Source: Aricia agestis
Lineage: Eukaryota; Arthropoda; Insecta; Lepidoptera; Lycaenidae
Assembly (NCBI RefSeq): GCF_905147365.1
Contig: NC_056418.1
Location: 15,065,262 to 15,129,261, forward strand
Direction of reading: 5' to 3'
Length of the DNA stretch: 64,000 bases
Shown here: in pieces, positions 12,193-23,300 of the stretch
Layout of the letters: each line of letters begins with the position of its first letter
Position numbering within the stretch: position 1 is the first letter of the stretch
Program-made: the position numbers and the translations under genes
The notes under the pieces: model-generated
What the model was told of the DNA's origin: nothing
Database searches by the model: none
Seen by the model: the letters and a program-made list of their open reading frames with translations, nothing else

Positions 12193-15100
12193 CTACTTAA
12201 CTAAGAACATTCCTTGTACGAGTAATAACAATCCCAGAAAAGCCTTCGTAATAGCAGCACTGTCAGTCACTGGTTCTGCTAGGTCGGGAACTTTGTACGT
12301 CATGGAACAGAACGCCAGGTTAGATTGTGTGAAGGGCTGGAATTTGGTAACAAACTCCTGCCAGGTGCACCCGTTTGATGGACAGAGGCTGGTCACCTTC
12401 TTGTTGACGAAGAACTGCACCCGATGAGTAGTGGTTCCCAACTCTTGACATCTGAAATATTGAGTTAAAATATTTAGCTTTCTATCCAGTATATCGGATA
12501 CATCAATGGTATTCAAGTTTTAAAAAGTGACAATGTGGACCTACATAATTTGGTTTTGACAGGTCCATCATGTGCCTATGAATGCAATTGCCTAATACTT
12601 AATAGTACCAGAAAAAATTTTAAAGTACCTGTTTATAACAGCAATGAAGTTGGTTGAGAAGGCAGCGATGTTGCTAGTCTTCCAAAGTCTGTTCTCATCC
12701 CTGACGGCTCCTCTGATTGGGTATGCGTCTTTGAAGAGTCCCATGGCGCAGAACGCCATCTCCAACATGGTGTCGTGTGTGAAGTATGATACCAAATTGC
12801 GGCCGGAGCCGTTGACGGCCGCTTCGAAGTTCTCATACAAATCTTTCATGGGTGGTCCTCCGAGATTTACGTTTACCTAAAACACACACATGGTAAGAGA
12901 ATTCTTCAAGTAACCAAATTTTAATTAGTAACCAAACTCTTACCTTAAAACATAATATGAATAAATAGCTACTGCATTAAACAAGCGACTGCACATTTTC
13001 TTTATTAATTATTATGTTACTCACCCAAGATCCGTAGCCATTTCTATGATAGTGTCTAACATCGTCTCTATACTCCAAAACGACGAGATCTTCATCAGAG
13101 AACACGGAGCACCAGGGAGACTGATGGTTAGGCGTCCACGAGCGGAAGAACCGCCATTTCTATGATAGTGTCTAACATCGTCTCTATACTCCAAAACGAC
13201 GAGATCTTCATCAGAGAACACGGAGCACCAGGGAGACTGATGGTTAGGCGTCCACGAGCGGAAGAACCGACATATCTCGTAGAGATTGTAGATGTCATCT
13301 ATTGATAGCTGGCTCGTGATTCCTAAGCGGCTTTGCACTGCTCTTTTTACCTACAGATATATTAATTTTATCTTTGATAGTTTTAGTTGAATTATTTCGA
13401 TGAACTGCTAGTAAATCAAAGAAGCCATCTTATCTATATAGTCAATCTGCTTATAGATTAGCATCGTTATCATCACCATGAGCTATTATTAATCATTTCA
13501 CAGTTTTAGTAAAGATGCCTTCGAGTTATTTTTCGGGTTTATTAAAGAAGCGGTATAAAATAGTAGAAATAAAAATATATTATTATAATACGTACTGCTG
13601 CATATTCACTAGTTTGGCTGTATGCTTCTATCTCGTCAACGAGGGTTTGGCTCCCTTTAACCAATTCTTGATATCTGTCACAGTTTTCGTAGGGCTAAAA
13701 GAAAATGGTTATTTATTAGTTATCTCTGTCCATCTCTGATATTATCGGAATTCAAGATACATAACAGCTCAGTTTTGTTAAGTTAGTTTATATATTTGGA
13801 TAGAAAATGTTCTTTAACCTACTCGAATTATATCATCTTTCGTCCATGGCTCATCGATGGTAACATTCAGATTGCTATTTTCCGTGATCCCATGGACGAA
13901 TGCCATAGCGCTGGTGATTGTTCTCTGCTCTTTGGTCGGCCTGAAGTAGTACTTGTCGTTGTCGCCTGCCATCAGGTGAGGATACTTCTCTGTGATCCTC
14001 AGCGCCATGTCGTATATCTCCTCGTATCCTGTGCCCGTGAGGAAGGATTGAGACACGTCCATAGTCTCATTCCAGGTCCATTTGCGGAACTCTTGAACGT
14101 CCTGCAAAAGTATTGTTTCAAATAACAGTTTATATAACAAACGTACAAACGAATCACATGATGGAAACTGAAAACACCGGATAAGTCGCTAGTGTGTTTC
14201 TATATGATTCTGATTTCGGAGAAACCACAGGCGTTTGTTTACCAATTTTTGTTTTGAGTTACGTTTTGCGTAAACTGTATTTACTTGATCATTTCTTATT
14301 ATAACCTAATCATGAACTAACTTCTTTTAAACTTATTAAATCAAAATTCTAAATATGCGTATATCAAATGTTACATCGCTGGCAAAAGTGTGAAATTTTG
14401 TTGTCAACATCACAAAGCATAGTTGCCTTGACTCAAGGTAATTTTACCTTTAAATTGTTTAGTTTAAATAAAGAGAATTATTATAATTTTGATTAACCTT
14501 GTCTTATTATCATGTCGACGCTCACCTGGGCACAAAGCTGACTCCTGCCTGCATCATAAGCTTCAATGATCTGGTCCTTGAGCCTGGCCTGCAGCTCTTT
14601 GATGGCTTCGGTGGCGCTCCCACCAGGGTTTCTGTTGCCGTGACGATTCAGGGTCCAGATGCTTATGGCTTCGCAGTCTGAAATAGTTTTATTTACAATG
14701 AGGCCGTCTATGTGATTTTCGCCCATATCCTTTTTTTATTATTATTTTTTTGATAATGTCTGAAATAGGTTATAAATAGGAATTAGATAGAAGGACTTAG
14801 TTCTTGAAATGTTTATAATTACTGTTTTGTTTCAATAGAATATTATAGCTTTAGCTGTTGCATACATTTATTATGTCAAATCCATCAGCAAAGAAAACTA
14901 TCAATTGGCTAATATGCGCCAATATTTATAAGCCATGAAATCTTATATTATATAGATGCTTCTTCGCGGTATTAAATTTAGTTTAAAATCTTATTATGAA
15001 TATAAAATTTTAAAAAATTATGTAAATATAATACCTCCAGAAATAATTGCTAATTTTAATGAAGAAAAAAGTACAGCTTTTTTCTTCATTAAAATTAGCA

Positions 15101-16186
15101 ATTATTTCTGGAGGTAACTTACATTAATCTTATATCTTTAAACGAGCAATTCTTGTATATGTTACCGGCCAAACCCGATTTCAGGACAAACCAGTTTTGC
15201 CTAGGCTCAACTAGTTCTTCCTATACGCGATAGGATTAACTAGTATAGCCTAGTCCAAACTAATTTGTCTTAAGCCCGATAGGATAGACCAGTTTAGACT
15301 AGGCCAAATTAGTTGATCCTAATATCAATACGCACACTCTAGGATAAACTGGTATATCCTAGAGTACGTGGGAGAGCCATGCTTCGGCACGAATGGGCCG
15401 GCTCGACCGGAGAAATACCACGTTCTCACAGAAAACCGGCGTGAAACAGCGCTTGCGCTGTGTTTCGCCGAGTGAGTGAGTTTACCGGAGGCCCAATCCC
15501 CTACCCTATTCCCTTTCCTACCCTCCCCTATTCCCTTCCCTGCCCATCCCTACCCTCTCCTATTACCCTATTCCCTCTAAAAGGCCGGCAACGCACCTGC
15601 AGCTCTTCTGATGCTGCGAGTGTCCATGGGCGACGGAAGTTGCTTACCATCAGGTGACCCGTTTGCTCGTTTGCCCACTTATTTCATAAAAAAAAAAAAC
15701 TGGTTTATCCAATAGAGCTTAGGACAAATTAGTTTGAACTAGGATATACTAGTTAATCCTATCGCGTATAGGAAGAACTAGTTGAGCCTAGGCAGAACTG
15801 GTTTGTCCTGAAATCGGGTTTGGACGGTAACATATATATATATATATATAATTGGAATCTCGGAATCGGCTCCAACGATTTTCATGAAATTTTGTTTATA
15901 GGGGGTTTCGGGGGCGATAAATCGATCTAGCTAGGAATCATTTTGAGAAAATGACATTTTATTCTTGTTTTATCGAATACCGAGCAAAGCTCGGTCAAAT
16001 AGCTAGTGATCTTAAATTGGTATACTTACTCTGCGGAGTCGGGTGGTCTCTTATGTCCCCTCGTATGGTGTCATAGGGGGTCTTGGTGGAGTACAGCGGG
16101 AAGGGGCACTGGGCGTTCCAGTAGCACCCCTCCACCACAACACCAAGTACCAACACCAACGGGATCATCGTCCTGACTATACACAT
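12193..16186 (-). CDS. Multiple inositol polyphosphate phosphatase-like protein, copy 2, frame broken in exon 5
   Basis: Paralog of the gene at 7912-11821, in opposite orientation. Exons in transcript order: 16186-16030, 14677-14526, 14101-13823, 13694-13596, 13350-13025, 12876-12629, 12451-12193 (stop TAG). Start ATG at 16186 opens a hydrophobic signal (MIPLVLVLGVVVEG) before CYW. It keeps RHGNRNP (R64-H65) and, unlike copy 1, a regular F-T-H-D-T second motif. The C-terminus ends in a long hydrophobic run (AFLGLLLLVQGMFLVK), which suggests a GPI-anchor signal absent from copy 1. Exon 5 contains a 116-bp direct duplication. As written, the frame shifts and meets TAA at the very start of exon 6, before the second catalytic motif. 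With one copy only, the sum is 1404 nt (467 aa). It may be a pseudogene, a mutant allele or an assembly error. A possible poly(A) signal is TTTATT at 12016-12021. Confidence 0.85.
13037..13268. repeat. 116-bp tandem duplication inside MINPP copy 2 exon 5
   Basis: Positions 13037-13152 repeat at 13153-13268 with almost no change (GCCATTTCTATGATAG occurs at both starts, GCGGAAGAACC at both ends). The period of 116 is not a multiple of 3, so the second unit is read out of frame. The near identity suggests a very recent event or an assembly artefact. Confidence 0.93.
15032..15116. repeat. Perfect long hairpin in MINPP copy 2 intron 1
   Basis: Two arms of about 39 bp are exact reverse complements (TACCTCCAGAAATAATTGCT... 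on the left) around a loop of about 7 bases near GTACAGC. It has no transposon-like termini, so it may be a simple snap-back duplication. Confidence 0.85.
15161..15831. mobile_element. Foldback DNA element rich in CTAG/ACTAGT, split by a SINE
   Basis: The left end GTTACCGGCCAAACCCGATT and the right end are reverse complements with few mismatches over more than 80 bp. The arms contain repeated ACTAGT/CCTAG words. A SINE (15366-15699) interrupts the centre. The foldback element in turn splits a repeat whose other copy, at 38130-38330, is uninterrupted (both have AACGAGCAATTCTTGTAT and GGAATCTCGGAATCGGCTCC). Confidence 0.75.
15366..15699 (+). mobile_element. SINE-like element (family S), copy a
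   Basis: Family structure seen here: a 5' body beginning ACGTGGGAGAGCCATGCTTC; a pyrimidine array built from CCCTACCCT/CCCCTATT units; then a 3' tail (AAAGGCCGGCAACGCACCTG ... CAGGTGACCCGTTTGCTCG) and an A run. No RNA polymerase III boxes are evident. The short ORF across it (FTGGPIPYPIPFP) is an artefact of the array. Confidence 0.9.
15832..16010. repeat. Right part of dispersed repeat (also at 38130-38330)
   Basis: TA repeat followed by GGAATCTCGGAATCGGCTCC and TAAATCGATCTAGCTAGGAA, matching 38190-38285. It lies in intron 1 of MINPP copy 2. The ending GAGCAAAGCTCGGTC can form a small terminal hairpin, which suggests but does not prove a Helitron-like element. Confidence 0.6.
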
Positions 16187-16667
16187 CCACACAGATCATC
16201 ACTTTTTATACGTTGGTAATCTTATTTTAAATTGTAAGGCCGCGTCCATATTGGAAGCAAATTAAACAAAGAAGGCGTAACTTTGCGGTGTTACTATTTT
16301 CAGCACCAAAATAACATTATATAAAAACATTTTAGTGACGATATAAGCGATTGAAATCCGAAAGCAAACTAAACGCTAGTTGTTTTCGCATTCACTTTTG
16401 AAACGAGTTTAAATAACTGGTTGAATATAAAGTTTACTTTATAACGGTATACGTTTTAATTAATAATTTTTATAAACGGTAGAAATGTAATTCAAACCTA
16501 AAGAAATTAAATTGTAATAATGCACTATCTTGGGTTTTTCTATCCCTTTGTGAATTCGGAATTCGTTAAACAAGAATCCCATTTTAGAAACTAGAGGAAG
16601 CTAGTCTCATTTCTTTGGGCTGGTCTGCTACTGACTCATTCTTATTAGTTCCCTACATCTTCGGCCC

Positions 16668-16821
16668 TGGGCCCCGTACCACGAAACCGTTTTGAGAGTC
16701 AAACAATCGAACGAGAATGCCGCGTCCTACTCTAACAAATGTGAAACGACGTTGTTAGAGCAGGACGCAGCATTATTGTTCGATTGTTTGAGTCTCAAAA
16801 CGGTTTCGTGGTACGGGCCCT
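16668..16821. mobile_element. Foldback MITE
   Basis: Nearly the whole 154 bp is one inverted repeat. The left end CCCCGTACCACGAAACCGTT is matched by the reverse complement ending in GTGGTACGGGCCC. CCCTG occurs at both outer edges, a possible target duplication. Confidence 0.8.
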
Positions 16822-17189
16822 GATTAACGAGCAAATACGAACTTGTAGAGGGGCAACGAGCTCATTGTGTTATGTAAAAGGCAGCTGCGCAATCGTGAGG
16901 AGAATCTTGGCGCATCCTAGTATCGTCCACCGTGGCCTATATACAATCCGTAATTATCACTATGAAGTATGAACATGACTTTATAGGATTTACTCTACGA
17001 TGCGATAATAGATAAAGTGACTGGCGCGGGCGGCGGGGGCGGGGCACCACGCCTTCAGCTCGTGAGATAACACTGGATCATCATCATCATCATTTTTTGT
17101 ATTCGAAAGATGCCTTACTCCCGACAGAATCAGTATCGAATAGAGAATCGCATCATCATATCAAAGTTTTTGCTACTTCCAACGTATAT

Positions 17190-17840
17190 GCTAACGCACG
17201 ATCGTGCTGCGGCTCAATTTGGAACTAATTCAATCTCAACGGCTCTTCCCACTCCTGACAGCTGTACTAGCGCACGATCGTGCTGCGGCTTAATTTGGAA
17301 CAAATTCAATCTCAACGGCTCTTCCCACTCCTGACAGCTGTACTAGCGCACGATCGTGCTGCGGCTCAATTTGGAACTAATTCAATCACAACGGCTCTTC
17401 CCACTCCTGACAGCTGTACTAGCGCACGATCGTGCTGCGGCTCAATTTGGAACTAATTCAATCTCAACGGCTCTTCCCACTCCTGACAGCTGTACTAGCG
17501 CACGATCGTGCTGCGGCTCAATTTGGAACTAATTCAATCACAACGGCTCTTCCCACTCCTGACAGCTGTACTAGCGCACGATCGTGCTGCGGCTCAATTT
17601 GGAACTAATTCAATCTCAACGGCTCTTCCCACTCCTGACAGCTGTACTAGCGCACGATCGTGCTGCGGCTCAATTTGGAACTCATTCAATCTCAACGGCT
17701 CTTCCCACTCCTGACAGCTGTACTAGCGCACGATCGTGCTGCGGCTCAATTTGGAACTAATTCAATCTCAACGGCTCTTCCCACTCCTGACAGCTGTACT
17801 AGCGCACGATCGTGCTGCGGCTCAATTTGGAACTAATCAG
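17190..17840. repeat. 76-bp tandem satellite, about 9 units
   Basis: GCACGATCGTGC recurs at 17196, 17272, 17348, 17424, 17500, 17576, 17652, 17728 and 17804, exactly 76 bp apart. Units are nearly identical (TCTCAACGG/TCACAACGG variants). Each contains the perfect 12-bp palindrome GCACGATCGTGC. The ORFs over the array change frame from unit to unit and are not genes. Confidence 0.97.
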
Positions 17841-17905
17841 ACTCGTAAATCAAAATTGCATCTGTTTCGGGGGTAATGCTGCAGGTCTTAGAGCCCTGAA
17901 TGCTG

Positions 17906-18245
17906 ACGTGGGAGAGCCATGCTTCGGCACGAATGGGCCGGCTTGACCGGAGAAATACCACGGGCTCACAGAAAACCGGCGTGAAACAGCGCTTGCGCTG
18001 TGTTTCACCAAGTGAGTGAGTTTACCGGAGGCCCAATCCCCTAGATTTTCCCTTCCCTACCCTCTCCTATTTCCTTCCCTACCCTCCCCTATTCTCTTCC
18101 CTACCCTTCCTTATTACCCTATTCCCTCTAAAAGGCCGGCAACGCACATGCAGCTCTTCTGATGCTGCGAGTGTCCATGGGCGACGGAAGTTGCTTTCCA
18201 TCAGGTGACCCGTTTGCTCGTTTGCCCCCTTATTTCATAAAAAAA
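17906..18245 (+). mobile_element. SINE-like element (family S), copy b
   Basis: Full-length copy starting ACGTGGGAGAGCC and ending CCCTTATTTCATAAAAAA, 65 bp after the satellite array. Confidence 0.9.
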
Positions 18246-18499
18246 TAATGGAAGGCTATTGATTAGATCTTCCAGGATCACAACCCATGCGGATCAAAGT
18301 CTAGAAAATCGATGATCGATCTATATCTATATCTTTTTTTTTATATAGATATTTATCTCTAGTCTAGTCAGTGTCACTTAGATGGGCCGCTCTCTATCAC
18401 GTAGATACGTAATCTGACAATTACCGCTATCTGTGTAATTATCGTATATTTTTCGAGAATTAGAACCGTGCGTTTTTCGTGACAAAAAAGTGGAAACAT

Positions 18500-18930
18500 A
18501 TCCAATATCTATACTAACATTATAAACGCGAAAGTGATTTATTGTCTATCTGTCTATCGGTAGCCTCTTAGTCTATATCTATACATCTATACATCTATAC
18601 ACATATAAATAAAATTGGAGTGTCTGTTTGTTATATTGAAAGAATCGTTTTTTACTACATGCATATGAATGTATATGCGCTACATACACCAAAACAACAT
18701 TTTTACAATTTTTGTCTGTATGTCTGTCTGTCTGTCTATCTGTTTGTTCGGGCTAATCTCCGAAATGGCTGGAGTGATTTTGACGGGACTTTTTTTGGCA
18801 GATAGCTGATGTAGTAAAGAATAACTTAGGCTACTTTTTAACCAACTTCCGAAAAGGAGGATGATATATTTTACTTTTTTGTATGCAGTTTACGCGGACG
18901 AAGTCGCGGGCAACAGCTTAATACACCGCA
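18500..18930. repeat. Degenerate dispersed repeats
   Basis: Contains phrases common in lepidopteran repeats (ATACTAACATTATAAACGCG, a CTGT/CTAT-rich stretch, ACGCGGACGAAGTCGCGGGC). I cannot delimit or classify it. The rest of 18250-20327 shows no gene. Confidence 0.4.
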
Positions 18931-20327
18931 CCGATTTTGCTGTCATGGAGATACTTTGAGTCCTGGGAAAGGACATAGGATACTTTTTATATAATATGTA
19001 CACTTGTAGTAAAATGTACGACAAGTGTACAGCTCATTGTAATCGGTCGCTATCTGTACAGGCCCACATTTTGAGCCACTCCAGCTCACGCGACCATCAC
19101 GCCTTCAATTACCATACACTCATCTGTCCGATATCTAATCTATAGCCATAATTGTTAGGCGGTAAAAGTTTTAGTTTTATTTAGTTTTATCAGTCAGCAG
19201 ATTTGAATATTGGACTTCCTTATACTGAAATTGGACACTGTCGACGCATCACATCATCGACGTCACACGCACACACGCAGGGCTTACGTAGGCCTGCGCC
19301 CGGGCTGCGCGGCGCGCCCTCTTCACTCGATATTGGACCACCGCCGGTGTGCGCATGTCAAAGTGTCATACTTTAAAGTATCAATAAATCGTATTGAGTC
19401 TAAATCAGGTTTCATTCATCACCATCATCGAGGCACCTTCCAGTAGACGGCTCCAGGCTCCAGCCCCATCAGACACACCGTCCAATCTTTCGTTTCGTTT
19501 TTGTTGTAGCACCCAGGGTAAGTGTGATGCAATTAAGCGATGCGCTTATATAATGTGAGTTCGCTGTCCAAACTATTAAAAGAAATTTGGCTAAGATCCC
19601 AGCTTCTAAAGCTGATTCGAAAAATTAAAGAATAATAGAAAAATTAAAGATTTGAAATAATTAATATAAAGTTTTTTTTAGTATTCCGTAGTGAACAAGG
19701 AACCCTTATAGTTTCGGTCTGTCCGTCTATCCGTCTGTCTGTCCGCGGTTTTGCTCAGAGACTATAAGACCTACAAAGCTGTAATTCGGTATGAATGCAG
19801 AAAATGATATATAGAATCATTTTCTGCATTCATACAAAAGATATATGAAGAAAATGATATATAGAATCTTAAAAAAAATTGTGGTACCTCCACTACACAT
19901 CAAGCAGAGATGATTTTTTTTTCGCGTCCACCCCACCGTGTGGGGTATCGTTGGATAGGTTTTTTTTTTTAATATTACGAGTATTCATAGATGATTTTCC
20001 GATTTAGGAATTCATTTGTGAAATAAGAAGTTTTAAATTGGAAATAATCGTTAGAGTCCAGTGTCCTCCCCCTCTTCTACCAGCTAAACGGTTGCTTCTG
20101 GAAATGTGAATAAATTCATAGGAGTAGGAAACATGCTGAATTTAAAAGAAAAACTATCACGGCTAAGAAGACTTCAAAAGTTATTGAGTGTTTAATTATG
20201 AATACCCTCAAATTAATGAAGAGTTTCACCGATGATGTATGAAACTTTATATGTCAAAATTTTAAATTAATACATTTAAGTAATGAACCACTCTGAGTGC
20301 CGCAATAAACTTCTTAATAATATTGAC

Positions 20328-23300
20328 TTATGCTTCCATCTGTTGCAGTACAGTATAGAAACTGTAGGACGCCTTGATGATCTGAAATAAATAGTACATT
20401 ATTTAAAATAAACATAAATTAATTTAAAATATGTTTTAACACTTAATATCTGCAATTAGTTAAATATGAAAACTCTGGACTATTACTTTTAAGGTTGCCA
20501 GATGTCCGGTATTTAAGCGTACAGTCCGGTATTTTCGTGGCCTGTCCGGTAAAAAATAAACGGTCATACCGTTTTGAGGAAAGTTGGTGTTACTGGTACC
20601 TAGTTTTAGATGAATTTTACCTAAGTTATAGTATATAATGACGACCACAATTTAAATTTATTTGACCGCATTTTATAATATAAAAACATTATATTTTTGC
20701 GACTCCCCCCCCCCCCCCCCTAGTCCTTATTCTAATTTCCTTCGAACTTACTCGACGCGAACCGTCGAGCTTTACTCGAGCGTGTGTTTGCATTGCGAGA
20801 CTTGCTAAATATAGCCACCATCTCCACAGACATCTTTTGGCTCGAACGGTTCCCACGGAAATGGACGGAACAGACGGTACGGAACCCACGGCTTGGGATT
20901 TCATCCACACTTAAATGTGTGGACGAAACCCCAAGCCATGGGTTCTCTACGAGATTGCTCGATCGAGTAAAGCACTTATATTAGGTCTTAATTATAAAAC
21001 ACACCGAGGTAAAACAAGACAGTGAGATGACAGTGAAGCCGCCAGCGGTCAATGTCGCGACCCGCCGCGTCCGCGTCATGATGATGAGGAGGCTGCGACG
21101 GGACCGCACGCCCAGCTTGTACCATGGACACTCGTACGCCGCGCCGAGGAGGTTCTCGCTCTGAATAGAGAAGACATGGGTAAGAGAGGTAACCAAGGAG
21201 AAGTAAATTAAAGAGCTAGTAAGATCCTGTCCGCACTGTGAATTTTAACCAAGCGATTTTAATTTTCGCGAATTCATTCATACAAATTTTTCATCGGCAG
21301 TGCGGATACTCTTAAAAGGTTCAATGTATTTCAGGATCGCTCTATAATACAAACTGCGAATCGTTACAAAATCTAAACAAAACACGAAAACCTTTTTGCA
21401 AGTCTTGCAGTTTATTAGATCCAGCGTCATTTAAAAAACATTCACTTCAGCTTATATTAGAAAAGCCGTTAAAGCTTTACAGCGTGCCAAAAATAGAGAA
21501 TTTAATATAGTGGACTTAAAATAGGTGATAGTTTATTAAGAAATAGTTGAAGATGTGCAAAAAGTTGGATATACACAAATAGAAATAAATACCTCCAATA
21601 GCAGTTCATTCCCCTGGTAGCAGTACACGAACACCTGATACGCCATCACTATCAGGTAGAACGCCATTCCTATCTTCTCACTGGCATTTGTAGTCGCCTA
21701 AACAGACATCCAGTTATTAGAAAAGAAATTAACAATTATGTAATTTATGAAGAATTCGACTTGGAAGCCGAAATAAAAAGTTATGGCAGAGATCTTCCCG
21801 CCGATTTAATACCAGTCTAAGTAAACTACTCCTAACGCACACAAATATAACGAAACTACGCCCTTGTAATTGGATTTCTGAGAAAGATTCGGGCCTTACA
21901 AACTACTAACCTTTACTATCTCACAAATCTTCGTGCTTTGCCTTTCCTTTTGTTTGGTCTGAGCATTCTTTTTAAAGCTTTCATTTCTTTTTATTTTAGC
22001 TTGTTCACTCACAAAAGCCAGCTGGTACGCCGACACACAGATGATGAGCATGGAGACACAGAACTGGACGAGTATGGCGAAGGAGAAGTAGTCCTCGATG
22101 CGGCGCGCGCTGCGGAGGCACGCCTCGTGCTGCACCGCGCAGCGCTTCAGACGTCGCTCTACTATGTCCTGATCGGCGTCTGATAGAATGTCCTAGAAGT
22201 AACACTTACTAGATTTTGCCAGAATACTGTGCAGGTTTATCTCGCGGAAACATTTAGGTACCTACTATAAGAGAAGTTGATTCATAGGCAGATGGCAGAC
22301 CTACGTATTTTGGTCGCGTTTTGTCAACATGACAACAACACTGTCCATCCGACAGATGATGACTTAAGAGGGCGACTAACCCAAAAAATCAAACATCGTC
22401 CTTCTCTCTTCACACTCACGCCCGTCTTTCATATGCCAGATGAAATAGGACGACGCGGATTCATCGCCAAATTAGTTTTTTCTCAATAACTCGATAAATA
22501 TACAACATTTTAAAAATCCGCTAGGTCGGTTTTTCAATGATAGAATTTCATAAAGTGTGTTAAAATATTAACTTAGTTCAATGCCCGGTTATGGCAATAA
22601 ATGGAAAATTCGTGAAAATTAGATGCATCTTTGTGTTTTTTTTCTATCGAGAAAATTTTAAGATATCGTGTTTTTGCTCAGATCGAATTGGAAATATAAT
22701 GTAGTATCTAATTTTAGACAATAAAACAATTCGGGGCTTATTTTCAAGTATAAAAATGAATTATAAAATCGAAAATTTTGGGTTCGTCGCCCCCTTAAGG
22801 GTATCTTTTGTCTTTTCGACGGCATAGCAAATGATTATTTGCTATTACTAAAATATATTTACGTGATTATAATCTCGTAAATAGTTACTAATTTTGCTTT
22901 GTCTTCATACTGAATTGAGCCTTCATCAGCACAAATACATCTTTGAAAAATTACTATAAGTACATAATATCACGGAAGTACAGCTTTAGTAGGCTGCCAT
23001 TTTACTGCTATACCTAAGAACCTACCTTCGTCAGATCCAGTCCATCACACAGGCTGGTCAGCGCTCTCCCTAGGAGTCGCAGCCGGCAGCGGCACTGCGC
23101 GATCAGCGACGTGACAAGCGTGTCGCTGGAGATGTTCAGCATGGCGGTGACGGGCAGGGCTATGCACTAGGGGAGCAAGATAGGCTTATGGGTGAGGGTA
23201 TCCAAAGATGATCGCACGTTTGTCGGCAACGTACTTGCTTGTTTGCAATTACGTGAAACCTCGCACATTCATCCTACAACTTTTCGCCATCGTCCCACGC

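Noticed and set aside
17110..17714. ORFs with repeated CGLIWN/ARSCC motifs
   Set aside because: Unit length of 76 is not a multiple of 3, so the frame changes each unit; satellite translation only.
17190..17840. CRISPR-like array
   Set aside because: Units are contiguous 76-bp satellite copies without unique spacers, in a eukaryotic genome.
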